Shown here piece by piece: positions 50,511-59,344 of a stretch of DNA of 64,000 bases. How positions within the stretch are numbered: position 1 is the first letter of the stretch; each line of letters opens with the position of its first letter. This DNA comes from DASRWT01 sp963748485. Lineage in GTDB: Bacteria; Methylomirabilota; Methylomirabilia; Rokubacteriales; CSP1-6. The notes below the pieces were generated by a model that saw only the letters and a program-made list of their open reading frames with translations, was not told the origin of the DNA and made no database searches. The position numbers were made by a program, and so were the translations under genes. The stretch spans positions 1-64,000 of the forward strand of contig CAVVJF010000015.1 of assembly GCA_963748485.1 (NCBI GenBank). The letters run 5' to 3'.

Positions 50511-52004
50511 GCGCGGCCCGCCCCGGATTGCACCTGCTCCCGAAGCCGGTGGCGCTGGAGCTTGCCGGTGGCGGTGCGCGGCAGCTCCGGCACGATCCGC
50601 ACTTCGCGCGGCCGCGCGTGCGCGGGCGCCTCGCGGGCCAGGCGCTCGGCCACCTCGGCGGCGAGGCCCGCAGGATCGGCGCTCGCCTCGCGCGGGACGA
50701 CGAAGAGATACGGCTTGATCAGACCGGAGCCCTCCTCCGCGCCGACCAGCCCCGCCTCCAGGACGCCAGGATGCCGGAGGGCGACGGCCTCGACCTCGGC
50801 CGGCACCACCCACTGCCCCGCCACCTTGAAGAATTCGTCCTGCCGCCCGCAGTGCACCCAGTGGCCGTCGGCGCCCACGTAGTATACGTCGCCCATGCGG
50901 AGCCACTCGCCCTCGAAGGCGCGGCGCGTGTCGGCGGGACGCTGCCAGTAGCCGGCGGCAGCGGAGGGCGTGCGCACCCAGAGCACGCCGCGCTCGCCGT
51001 CTTTGACCGGGCGGCCCTCGTCGTCGAGCAGCCGCACCTCGGTGCCGGGCACGGGCTCGCCCGTCGTGCCGGGGCGGCTCGCGCCGGGCCGGCTCGAGAG
51101 CACCATGAAGATGGTCTCGGTGGCGCCGAGCCCGTCCAGGATCTCCACGCCGAAGCGCTCGCGCCAGCCGCGGTAGATCTCCGCGGGCAGGCGCTCCCCG
51201 GCGGAGACGCACGCGCGCACCGACGCGAAGGCGTCCGGGGGGAGATCGGCGGCGAGAAGCCGGGCGTAGAAGGTCGGCACCGAGCAGAAGAGCGTGGGCC
51301 GCGCGTCGCGCAGCACCGCCCGCACCACATCGGGATCCGCCCACTCCGGCCGCAGGCAGGCGCTGGCCCGCGCGAGCAACGGGATGAGCAGTGCGGTGCC
51401 GAGGGCATAGGCGAAGAAGAGCTTGGAGGTGGCGAAGATCCGATCCTGCGGTCCCACCCCCAGCACGTCCATGCCGTAGTGGCGGCCGGCGACAAGGTTG
51501 CGATGGCGATGCACGGCCGCCTTGGGGCTGCCGGTCGTCCCGGACGTGTAGAGCCAGACGGCCATGGCGTCGCCCCCGACGGGCTCGGCCGCCGACTCCC
51601 CCGCCGTCGCGCAGACCTCCGCGAACGCGACCACCGCGGGGGCGGACCGCACGGCGTCGACCAGGGACGTCAGCAGCGCGGGGTGAGCCACGAGCACGCG
51701 CGGGCGGGCGTCCTCGAGCATGGTGGCAAGGACGGTGGCGGCGATGCGTGGGTTGACGGGCACTGCGACCGCCCCCACGCGGAGTATCCCGAAGAAGGCG
51801 GCCGCCCACTCGACGCCGTCCGGCAGCAGCAGCGGCTACGCGATCGCCACGTTCAACGCCGCGCGAGCGCAAGCCGGCGGCGACACGCTCCGCCAGCCGG
51901 TGCAGATCGGCATAGGAGACGATGCCGCCCGGGGTGTGGAGCGCGGGCCGGGGGCCATGGCCCTCCGCCACGGCATCGTCGAGAAGGACCGCGGCCGCGT
52001 TCAT
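50507..52004 (-). CDS. Benzoate-CoA ligase-like AMP-dependent synthetase (one frameshift)
   Basis: ATP-dependent acyl-CoA synthetase of about 498 residues that activates a carboxylic acid. The AMP-binding loop is VWLYTSGTTGSPKAAVHRH. LDGLGATETIFMVLSSRPG, GDVYYVGADGHWVHCGRQDE and the C-terminal Lys in LPRTATGKLQRHRL complete the family pattern; it most resembles benzoate-CoA ligases. The N-terminus (MNAAAVLLDDAVAEGHGPRP, start 52004) is in another frame. One extra base near 51833 must be removed to join it to LLLPDGVEWAAAFFGILRVG. This may be a consensus error. Confidence 0.86.
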
Positions 52005-52022
52005 GGCCTCGCCTTCGCCGCG

Positions 52023-52856
52023 CTAGGCAGGACGGGGCGCGCCGCGGGGCCGCTGTATCATCACGCCCGCCGCGACCAGCCGGTCCTGTATCCCGTGGAA
52101 CTTGTGCCGCCCGTCCGCGTGCGCCTGCCAGAGGGCGGCGAGGTCGGGGAAGCCGGCGAGATAGCGCAGGCCGGACTCGGCGGGCTCGGCCATCGGCATC
52201 TCGCCCGCCTCGTAGCGTTTCACGCCCTCCGCGGGCTCGATCCAGAGGCCCTCGGACGTCTCCTCGGTGAAGAGACGCGGCTCTTGCCCGGCCGGCACCG
52301 GGGCCAGGAAAAAACGGGCGGTAAAGCGAATGGGGCTCGAAGGCGGGGTGATGAAGTGCGAGAGGTAGCGCAGCGGGGCCACGTCCAGGTACCAGTCGAC
52401 GGCCGTGAGCAGATCGGCGAGGCGCCCCGACTCGGCGACGAGGGACTGGCGCATCCCCGCCACGAGGGCAGCGACCGCGGGCTCGGTAGCGGCGATGGGC
52501 CGGCCCGCCCGGTCGCTCGCCAGGAAGAGGCCCGTCTCCTCCAGCAGCTCGCGCGCGGCCGTCACCCAGTAGGCGAGCGCGGGCAGGTCCGTCTGGCCGG
52601 GGAACAGGCCCTCCGCGTGGGCGGTGGCGACGCCGCGGCAGCGCGCGAGGAGCGCGGCGTCAGCGTCGGCCGCGTCCACCTTCCCTCCCGGAAAGGCGTA
52701 GAAGCCGCCGAGGAACCGCATGCTCGCCTGCCGCCGGATCATGTACACCTCGATCGGCACGCGCGCCCCCGGACGCACGAGGAGCACCGAGGCCGCGGGG
52801 CGCACGGGCGCCGGCGCGGGTGCTGCGCTCGTGCCGCCCGCAGGGTCCGCGCTCAT
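52023..52856 (-). CDS. Nudix hydrolase, NUDT19-like with interrupted Nudix box
   Basis: Protein of 277 residues. The Nudix box is split: FYAFPGGKVDAADAD is followed about 45 residues later by ARELLEETGLF, the arrangement of the NUDT19/RP2p branch. Some members of that branch hydrolyse CoA and acyl-CoA to phosphopantetheine forms. In an operon with a CoA ligase, thioesterase and acyl-CoA dehydrogenases, a CoA-recycling role is a reasonable guess. Its ATG overlaps the kinase stop by four bases. Confidence 0.85.
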   Translation of the reverse strand: MSADPAGGTSAAPAPAPVRPAASVLLVRPGARVPIEVYMIRRQASMRFLGGFYAFPGGKVDAADADAALLARCRGVATAHAEGLFPGQTDLPALAYWVTAARELLEETGLFLASDRAGRPIAATEPAVAALVAGMRQSLVAESGRLADLLTAVDWYLDVAPLRYLSHFITPPSSPIRFTARFFLAPVPAGQEPRLFTEETSEGLWIEPAEGVKRYEAGEMPMAEPAESGLRYLAGFPDLAALWQAHADGRHKFHGIQDRLVAAGVMIQRPRGAPRPA

Positions 52857-54172
52857 GCGGGGCGCGGCCGCGGTCCGGCGGCGAGGTGCTCGAGGAGGGC
52901 GTCGGCAGAGATGGGCTTGGCGAGCACCTGATCCACGTACTTGCTCGACTCGGTCGCGGTGACGCCCTCGCCCCAGCCGGTGAGAAGGAACACGCGCGTG
53001 GCGGGCGCGAGGGTCTTGACGTGCTCGGCGACCTGCCAGCCGTTCACCTTCGGCATGCCGAGGTCGGTGATGACCACATCGTGCTGGTCCGGATCGAAGA
53101 GGCTCAGCGCCTCCTCGCCGTTGGCCGCCGTGGTGACCTGGTGGCCGCCGGCGCGGATCATGTCAGACAGCACGACGAGGAGCCGCCGATCGTCGTCCAC
53201 GAGGAGCACGCGCGAGGCGCGCTCGGGCCCGACGGGCGCCGGGATCTCCTCCGACGGCGGGATGATCTGGAACCGGCTCGCGTGCAGGCGCAGCCGGACG
53301 GTGGTGCCCTCGCCCTCGCGGCTGTCGATCTGCACGCTGCCGCCGTGGCGCTCCGCGATGTCGATCACTTCGCCGAGGCCGCGGCCCACCGCGCGCCGTG
53401 ACGACGGATCGGCGAGGCTGGGCCGGACCTGCTCCGGCATGCCGACGCCCGTGTCCGCGACCTCCAGCGCCACCCAGCCCGACTCCTCGCCGGCGGCGCG
53501 GATGGAGAGCGTCCCGCCCCGCGGCATCGCCTGCACCGCGTTGAGGATGAGGTGGACGAGGGCGTCGCGGATCTCGAACCCGTTGCCTTCCACGGGAGGC
53601 ACCGACCCGAGCGCCTGGGACACGGTGACGACGACGCCCCGGCGCTGCGCCTCATCCCGCCAGCGCGGGGCCGTCATCTCCAGCGCTTCCGCGGCGATGG
53701 TGGCCAGGTCCACCGGCCCGAACGCCACCTGCGGCTCCCGCGAGATGAACTCCTGGAAGTGCCGCACCGACACCGAGGCCTCCATGGCGACGTCGCGGAT
53801 AACCTTGAGCCGCCGCTGCGCGGTCTCCGTCTGCGCCTCCTTCAGGAGGAGCTCCGTGTACGCGAGGATGGCGGCCAGCGAGTTGTTGAAGTTGTGGGTG
53901 AGGCCGCCGACGGTCTCGCCGAGGGTGCGCAGGTCGACCGAGCGGCCGAGGCCCCCGGGGCCATCCTCGAGGCGGCGATTGAGATCGCGCGCCCAGCCGC
54001 GCAAGGTGAGGACCGTGCGGTCGAGCTCGACCTTGGACCGCGTCAGCTGGCGCGCGATGTCGCGGATCTCCTCGTGATCCGCGAAGACCAGCGGATCGAC
54101 GGCGGGCGGCGCCGCGAAGCCATCGCCGCGGCCGATCCAGCGTGCGACCGTCCGTCGCACCCCCTCGAGCAT
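52853..54172 (-). CDS. Soluble hybrid histidine kinase with C-terminal receiver
   Basis: Two-component protein of 439 residues without membrane segments. The phospho-acceptor is H93 in GLTHNFNNSLAAILAYTELL. The ATPase domain has the N box LVHLILNAVQAMP, G1 ADTGVGMP and G2 GRGLGEVIDI. A receiver domain follows, with the acidic pocket VLLVDDDRR, acceptor D370 in VVITDLGMP and Lys in VLAKPIS. There is no PAS or other sensor, only a short helical N-terminus. No DNA-binding output is present. Its place between acyl-CoA dehydrogenase and Nudix genes is unusual. Confidence 0.9.
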   Translation of the reverse strand: MLEGVRRTVARWIGRGDGFAAPPAVDPLVFADHEEIRDIARQLTRSKVELDRTVLTLRGWARDLNRRLEDGPGGLGRSVDLRTLGETVGGLTHNFNNSLAAILAYTELLLKEAQTETAQRRLKVIRDVAMEASVSVRHFQEFISREPQVAFGPVDLATIAAEALEMTAPRWRDEAQRRGVVVTVSQALGSVPPVEGNGFEIRDALVHLILNAVQAMPRGGTLSIRAAGEESGWVALEVADTGVGMPEQVRPSLADPSSRRAVGRGLGEVIDIAERHGGSVQIDSREGEGTTVRLRLHASRFQIIPPSEEIPAPVGPERASRVLLVDDDRRLLVVLSDMIRAGGHQVTTAANGEEALSLFDPDQHDVVITDLGMPKVNGWQVAEHVKTLAPATRVFLLTGWGEGVTATESSKYVDQVLAKPISADALLEHLAAGPRPRPA

Positions 54173-54178
54173 CGAGCG

Positions 54179-55315
54179 CTAGAGGTTCACGAGCTGCGCG
54201 ACGCGCTCCCGATGATAGGTGGCGTCGCCGAAGGTGAACTCCGAGCCCTTGGCCCGCTTGAAGTAGAGGTGCAGGTCGTGCTCCCAGGTGAACCCGATGC
54301 CGCCATGCAGCTGGATGCCGGCGGCGGCGACGCGGCGATACGCGTCCGACACGTACGCCTTCGCCATGCTCACCGCGAGCGGCCCCTCGGACGCGCCCTC
54401 GTCCATCGCCCACGCCGCGTAGTACGTGATGGACTTGCTGTTCTCCACCTCCACCAGCATGTCGGCGGCCTTGTGCTTCACGCCCTGGTACGAGCCGATG
54501 GGCTTGCCGAAGGCCTGGCGAATCTTCGCGTACTCCACCGTCATGTCGAGCACCCTCTGAGCGCCGCCGCACATCTCCGCGCAGAGGGCCACGCACGCGC
54601 GATCGAGCACGCGTGCGAGCGGCGCCCAGCCCAGCCCGGGCGCGCCCAGCAGCGCCTCGGGGCCAAGGGTGACGCCGGTGAGGGTGACCTCGCAGAGCTT
54701 CCGCGTCTGGTCCATGGTCGGCAGCAGCTTGACCTCGACCCCCGTGGCCTGCCGGGGGACGAGGAAGAGGCTCACGCCATCCTCCCCCCTCCCCGCGTTC
54801 GTGCGAGCGGCTACGACGATGGCGTCGGCGGTATGGGCGTCGGGGACGAAGAGCTTGGTTCCCGACAGCGTGTGGCCGCCGCCCGAGCCCTTGGCGGACA
54901 GGGTGACGCCGGCCGCGCCGAGCATGGCCGAGGGCTCCATCCACGCGAGTGTCACGCGCTTCTGTCCTCCGGCGATCTTCGGGAGCCACTCCTTCTTCTG
55001 CGCCTCGCTCCCCGCCTCCAGGATGGCGAGCCCGCCGAGGAGCACGGTGGAGAAGTAGGGCCCGGGCACCACCGCGCGCCCCATCTCCTCCATCAGCACG
55101 GTGAGATCCACGAAGCCCAGGCTCATGCCGTCGTAGGCCTCCGGGAACACGAGCCCGAGCCAGCCCTGCTCGGCGAGCTTGCCCCAGAGCTCGGGGTTCA
55201 TGCCCTCGGGAGTGTCCATGAGGCGTCGCACCGTGTCCGAGGGGCACTCGTTCTCGAAGAACTTCCGGGCGGTGCTGCGCAGCAGCTCCTGCTCATCGTT
55301 GAACCCGAAGTTCAT
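54179..55315 (-). CDS. Acyl-CoA dehydrogenase (second of pair)
   Basis: FAD-dependent acyl-CoA dehydrogenase-like protein of 378 residues. It starts MNFGFNDEQELLRSTARKFF. LGLVFPEAYDGMSLGFVDLT, VEYAKIRQAFGKPIGSYQGV and IQLHGGIGFTWEHDLHLYFK are typical of the ACAD C-terminal half. The pair of unlike ACADs is found in steroid, cyclic-acid and aromatic side-chain degradation, where they form alpha2beta2 heterotetramers (FadE-type). Lies four bases after its partner gene. The exact substrate is not predictable. Confidence 0.9.
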   Translation of the reverse strand: MNFGFNDEQELLRSTARKFFENECPSDTVRRLMDTPEGMNPELWGKLAEQGWLGLVFPEAYDGMSLGFVDLTVLMEEMGRAVVPGPYFSTVLLGGLAILEAGSEAQKKEWLPKIAGGQKRVTLAWMEPSAMLGAAGVTLSAKGSGGGHTLSGTKLFVPDAHTADAIVVAARTNAGRGEDGVSLFLVPRQATGVEVKLLPTMDQTRKLCEVTLTGVTLGPEALLGAPGLGWAPLARVLDRACVALCAEMCGGAQRVLDMTVEYAKIRQAFGKPIGSYQGVKHKAADMLVEVENSKSITYYAAWAMDEGASEGPLAVSMAKAYVSDAYRRVAAAGIQLHGGIGFTWEHDLHLYFKRAKGSEFTFGDATYHRERVAQLVNL

Positions 55316-55319
55316 GGAC

Positions 55320-56516
55320 CTAGCCTTTCGGGAGGCCGAGCACGCGCTCGCCGATGATGTTCTTCTGGATCTCGGTGGTGCCGCCCTCGATGGAGTTGGC
55401 GCGGGAGCGGAGGAAGCCATACTGCCACAGCCCGTTCTCCACCGCCCAGGGGCTGCCCTTCATGAGCTGGGCGTAGGGCCCCTCGAGCTCCATGGCGAGC
55501 TCCTGCAGGCGCTGATGGCCCTCCACCCACATCATCTTGCCGGTGGAGGCCTCCGGTCCGGGCAGCTCACCCTTGAGGAGCTTGGTGATGGCACGGGCGC
55601 CCGTGTACTTGAACACCTCGGTGTCGATCCACATCTGGGCGAGCTTCTGGCGCATGACGGGATCCTTCGCCGCGGGCACGCCGTTCTTGCTCGAGCGGCG
55701 CGCGAGATCGACGAGGCCGTCCAGCGCGATGCGCAGCCGCACCTGCAGACCGAACCCCAGGGCGAGGCGCTCGTACATGAGGGTGGTGAGCCCGACCGCC
55801 CAGCCGTTGTTGAGCCCGCCGAGGATCTGCGACTCGTGGATGCGCACGTTGTCGAAGTACACCTCGTTGAACTCGGCGTCGCCGGTGATCTGCTTCAGCG
55901 GCTTCACGGTAACACCCGGCGCATGCATGTCGAGGAGGAAGTAGGTGATGCCCTTGTGCTTGGGGGCGGCAGGATCCGTCCGCGCCAGCAGCATCATCCA
56001 GTCGGCGATGTGGGCCAGCGAGGTCCACACCTTCTGGCCGTTGATCACGTAGTGGTCGCCGTCCTTGACCGCGCGCGTTTGCAGCGCGGCGAGGTCGGAG
56101 CCCGAGTTCGGCTCCGAGTAGCCCTGGCACCAGATCTCCTCGCACGAGAGCATCTTGGGCGGGTAGCGCTTCTTCTGCTCCTCGGTGCCGTACGCGTTGA
56201 TGGTCGGCCCGGCCATGCCGACGGCGAGGATGTTGAGCACCGGGGGCGCCTTGGCGAGGGCCATCTCCTCCTGCAGGATCATCTCCTCCATGAAGGTGAG
56301 GCCACGGCCGCCGGACTCCTTGGGCCAGGTAAGCCCCACGAACCCGGCGTCGTACATCTTCCGCTGCCACTGGCGCAGGAAATCATAGGCCTCTTCGCGC
56401 GGCACGTCGGAGGCGGCCTGGACCTTGCTCGACCAGTCCTTCGGCAGGTTCTTGGATAGCCACGAGCGAACCTCGTCCCGGAAGGACTGTTGCTCGGGGG
56501 TCAGCGTGAAGTCCAT
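55320..56516 (-). CDS. Acyl-CoA dehydrogenase (first gene of long operon)
   Basis: Acyl-CoA dehydrogenase of 398 residues. Landmarks are GFVGLTWPKESGGRGLTFME, CQGYSEPNSGSDLAALQTRA, HYVINGQKVWTSLAHIADWM and, at the end, NSIEGGTTEIQKNIIGERVL. Residues of the flavin site are kept. It starts at ATG 56516 after GGAGGG and is the first gene after the promoter/operator at 56558-56606. It probably works as a heterotetramer with the next gene product in a beta-oxidation-like step. Confidence 0.93.
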   Translation of the reverse strand: MDFTLTPEQQSFRDEVRSWLSKNLPKDWSSKVQAASDVPREEAYDFLRQWQRKMYDAGFVGLTWPKESGGRGLTFMEEMILQEEMALAKAPPVLNILAVGMAGPTINAYGTEEQKKRYPPKMLSCEEIWCQGYSEPNSGSDLAALQTRAVKDGDHYVINGQKVWTSLAHIADWMMLLARTDPAAPKHKGITYFLLDMHAPGVTVKPLKQITGDAEFNEVYFDNVRIHESQILGGLNNGWAVGLTTLMYERLALGFGLQVRLRIALDGLVDLARRSSKNGVPAAKDPVMRQKLAQMWIDTEVFKYTGARAITKLLKGELPGPEASTGKMMWVEGHQRLQELAMELEGPYAQLMKGSPWAVENGLWQYGFLRSRANSIEGGTTEIQKNIIGERVLGLPKG

Positions 56517-56557
56517 ACACCCTCCTGCGGGCGCGTTGGTAGGCGTCGTGACGAGAC

Positions 56558-56571
56558 TGAACGGCCGTTCA
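56558..56571. promoter_or_regulatory. Perfect 14-bp palindrome, TetR-type operator
   Basis: TGAACGGCCGTTCA reads the same on both strands. Sites of the form TGAACG-CGTTCA are typical of TetR-family repressors of acyl-CoA and fatty-acid genes. It covers the predicted start of transcription of the acyl-CoA dehydrogenase operon. No TetR gene lies in the window. Confidence 0.65.
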
Positions 56572-56576
56572 TCGCC

Positions 56577-56606
56577 ATCATACGGGCCCGGCGGAGACGG
56601 TGTCAA
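56577..56606 (-). promoter_or_regulatory. Near-consensus sigma-70 promoter of the long operon
   Basis: On the minus strand TTGACA (56606-56601) and TATGAT (56582-56577) are spaced 18 bp apart. Transcription should start at about 56570, inside the palindrome. The leader to ATG 56516 is about 54 bases and carries GGAGGG. Confidence 0.7.
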
Positions 56607-56622
56607 GACGGTCGGCCTCTTG

Positions 56623-56628
56623 TATACT
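56623..56628 (+). promoter_or_regulatory. Candidate -10 box for the M20 gene
   Basis: TATACT ends ten bases before ATG 56639, with no ribosome binding site between them. It diverges from the minus-strand promoter, whose -35 box starts only 17 bp away. Confidence 0.45.
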
Positions 56629-56638
56629 TTTCCGCGCC

Positions 56639-57869
56639 ATGGCGGTCGCCATCTCGCTCCCTCGGCTGCGCGCGCACATCGAGGCGCTGTCCCAGTTCGG
56701 CCGCAATCCGGGCGGTCAGGGCATCACCCGTTCCTGCTGGAGCCCCGCTCACGAGGAGGCACGGGCCTGGCTGCTGGCCCGGATGAAGGAGGCCGGTCTC
56801 ACCACCTGGGTGGACGAGGCGGGCAATACCTTCGGCAAGCTCGGCGAGGGCGGCCCCACCGTGATGACGGGCTCGCACATCGACACCGTGCCCCAGGGCG
56901 GCTCCCTGGACGGCGCCCTCGGCGTGCTCGCCGGCCTCGAGTGCCTGCAGACATTGCGCGAGGCGGGGGCCCGGACGCGGCGGCCGCTGACCATGGTGGC
57001 GTGGAGCGACGAGGAAGGCCGCTACGCCGGCCTCTTCGGCTCGCGCGCCTTCGCGGGCAAGCTGGACGCGCGCCAGATCCCCCACTTCAAGGCCGCCGAC
57101 GGCGAGCGCCTGGTCGACGCCATGAGCCGGGCGGGCTTCGAGCCCTCGGAGGCGCCCAAGGCCAAGTGCGATCCCCGCACCCTCGCCGCCTACGTCGAGC
57201 TGCACATCGAGCAGGGCCCGCATCTGGAAGCCGCGCGCATTCCCATCGGCTCGGTCGAGGGCATCGTGGGCAATCGCCGGCGCGTGGGTCACCTTCATCG
57301 GCCAGGCCGACCACGCCGGCACCACGCCCATGGCCTGGCGGAAGGACGCCTTCCTCGGCGCCGCCGAGTACGCGCTGGCCGCCCGCGAGCTGATCGTGAA
57401 GCGGGGCGGCGGCAAGAGCGTCACCAACTTCGGCCGCATCGAGATCGCGCCCGGCGTGTCGAACATCGTGCCCGCCCGGGCGACGCTCCTCCACGAGATG
57501 CGCTCGCTCGACGCGCGCACCCTGGCGCGCCTCGACGCGCAGTGCCGCGCCCTCGCGCGCGCGGTGGCGCGGCGGCGCGGTCTTCGCGTGAAGGTCGAGG
57601 TCATCTCGCAGAGCCAGCCCGTGCGCTGCTCGAAGCGCGTCATGCGCGCGGTGGAAGCGGCGTGCGACGGGCTCGGGCTCAAGTACCGGCGGATGCCGTC
57701 GGGCGCGGGCCACGACGCCCAGAACCTCGCCGCCGTCACCGACGCCGGCATGCTCTTCATCCCCTCGCGCGGCGGCCGCAGTCATCGTCCAGACGAGACG
57801 AGCGACTGGAAGGCCATCGAGCGCGGCGGGAACGTGCTCCTCCACACGCTGCTCCAGCTCGCCGGCTGA
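56639..57869 (+). CDS. M20 amidase/N-carbamoyl amino acid hydrolase (one frameshift)
   Basis: Dinuclear zinc amidohydrolase of about 409 residues of the HyuC/allantoate amidohydrolase type. Metal-site motifs are MTGSHIDTVPQGGSLDGALG, VAWSDEEGRYAGLFGSRAFA and YVELHIEQGPHLEAARIPIG. After one frame change near 57284 the dimerisation domain follows (FIGQADHAGTTPMAW; FGRIEIAPGVSNIVPARATL), and then the last ligand region (MPSGAGHDAQNLA). One extra base explains the shift; it may be a sequencing error. It likely hydrolyses an N-carbamoyl or ureido compound. Confidence 0.86.
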
Positions 57870-57957
57870 CCGCCCGCCCCGCCCCCGTCACCCTCCACTC
57901 CCACCCCACCGTGGACATGGACCCGTGGTCGTTCTGACGCCATGTGAATGATTCCAC

Positions 57958-57986
57958 TTGGCATTGCCGGGCCCTTCGAGTACACT
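57958..57986 (+). promoter_or_regulatory. Sigma-70-type promoter of the cytochrome oxidase operon
   Basis: TTGGCA (57958-57963) and TACACT (57981-57986) are separated by exactly 17 bp and read toward the oxidase genes. Transcription would start at about 57993, leaving a leader of about 33 bases to GTG 58026. Confidence 0.6.
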
Positions 57987-58025
57987 CCGGGCGGAATCGA
58001 GAAACCCCTTTTCCACGAGGATGTT

Positions 58026-58307
58026 GTGTCCACGATACTGCACCTGCTGCTGGCGCTCGCCCTGACCCTGTTTCTGGCATTTCAGGCGGGCGCGCTCGTC
58101 CTGGTTCTCCGGTCGCGCCGCGCCCTCCTCGTCGGGCGGGGGCGACGGCGTCCCGCCGAGCTCGTGTGGACGGCGATCCCCGTGGTGCTCGTCCTCTTCC
58201 TCGCCGCCCGGAGCTGGGTGGTGGTCTTCGACCTGGGACGGCCCGCGGTGGCCTCCTCGGTGGTGACCGCCGCGCCCGCCTCCGTCCCCGCGGCGCCGAC
58301 TCGCTAA
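58026..58307 (+). CDS. COX2 transmembrane-hairpin-like small protein
   Basis: A 93-residue membrane protein of two helices, LHLLLALALTLFLAFQAGAL and ELVWTAIPVVLVLFLAARSW. The second resembles the conserved second helix of cytochrome oxidase subunit II (EIVWTIIP type), but the copper domain is missing. A short Ala/Pro tail follows. GTG 58026 is preferred, with GAGG five bases upstream; ATG 57948 in frame would place the start before the promoter's -10 box. It is followed by true coxB eight bases later. It may be an assembly or accessory subunit. Confidence 0.6.
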   Translation: MSTILHLLLALALTLFLAFQAGALVLVLRSRRALLVGRGRRRPAELVWTAIPVVLVLFLAARSWVVVFDLGRPAVASSVVTAAPASVPAAPTR

Positions 58308-58315
58308 GGGAGCTC

Positions 58316-59335
58316 ATGACCAAGCCACCGCGCGCCGCCCTCTCGATGCTCCTCCTCGCCGTGCTCGTGGGCGGCGCCGGCTGCGGCCTCGTCGGGTGGG
58401 ACTGGGACACGAAGATGACCACGGTCATCCCGAAGTCGGACTTCGGGCGGATGACCCACGACATCTTCATGCTGATCTCGTGGTGGACCCTCGGCATCTT
58501 TATCGCGGTCGAGGCGGGGCTGCTCTACGCGTGCTGGCGCTTCCGCGAGCGGCCGGGCGCGGTCATTCCCAAGCAGGTCCACGGGCACACCGTGCTGGAA
58601 ATCTCGTGGACGATCGCCTTCGCGGTGGTCCTCGTCATCATCGGCATCCCGACGATCCGCGTCATCTTCAAGACGCAGGAGGCGCCGGCGGCGGACGCGC
58701 TGCACGTGGACGTCACCGGCAAGCAGTGGTGGTGGGACTTTCGCTACCCGGGTCTCAAGATTCACACCGCGAACGAGATCCATCTCCCGGTGGGACAGAC
58801 GGTGGCGTTCCACCTGCACGGGCCCGACGTGATCCACTCGTTCTGGATCCCGCAGCTGGGCGGCAAGCGCGATGTCGTGCCCGGCCGCGTGAACCGCATC
58901 ATCCTCACACCCGAGACGCCCGGCGAGTACATCGGCCAGTGCGCCGAGTACTGCGGGGTGTCGCACGCCAACATGCGCTTCCGGGCGATCGTCCACGACA
59001 AGGCGGGGTGGGAGAAGTGGGTGGCGTCGCAGCAGGCGCCGCCCCTGGAGCCCAAGGATGAGCTGGCCGTGAAGGGCAAGGAGATCTTCAGCCAGTCCGC
59101 CTGCGTGGGCTGCCACACCATCGCCGGCGTCTCCGCCGGGGTGCTCGGCCCCAATCTCAGCCACTTCGGCAGCCGCGGCACGCTCGCCGGCGCGATCCTT
59201 GCGAACAACCCCGCGAACCTCGCGAAGTGGATCCAGAACCCGGGCCACGTCAAGCCCGGCGTCCTCATGCCGACCCTGGGCCTTCGCGACGAGCAGACCA
59301 AGGCGATCGCCGCCTACCTCCTGAGCCTGAAGTAG
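58316..59335 (+). CDS. coxB: Cytochrome c oxidase subunit II with cytochrome c domain (caa3 type)
   Basis: Subunit of 339 residues. The N-terminus has a lipobox (VLVGGAGC), suggesting a lipid anchor. Two helices (WWTLGIFIAVEAGLLYAC; SWTIAFAVVLVIIGIPTI) precede the CuA domain with GQCAEYCGVSHANMRF, in which the two Cys, His and Met ligands are all present. A fused C-terminal cytochrome c follows (SACVGCHTIAG; the axial Met in KPGVLMPTLGL). This is the caa3 pattern, in which the enzyme can accept electrons directly. First large subunit of the operon. Confidence 0.95.
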   Translation: MTKPPRAALSMLLLAVLVGGAGCGLVGWDWDTKMTTVIPKSDFGRMTHDIFMLISWWTLGIFIAVEAGLLYACWRFRERPGAVIPKQVHGHTVLEISWTIAFAVVLVIIGIPTIRVIFKTQEAPAADALHVDVTGKQWWWDFRYPGLKIHTANEIHLPVGQTVAFHLHGPDVIHSFWIPQLGGKRDVVPGRVNRIILTPETPGEYIGQCAEYCGVSHANMRFRAIVHDKAGWEKWVASQQAPPLEPKDELAVKGKEIFSQSACVGCHTIAGVSAGVLGPNLSHFGSRGTLAGAILANNPANLAKWIQNPGHVKPGVLMPTLGLRDEQTKAIAAYLLSLK

Positions 59336-59344
59336 AGGAGTCCC

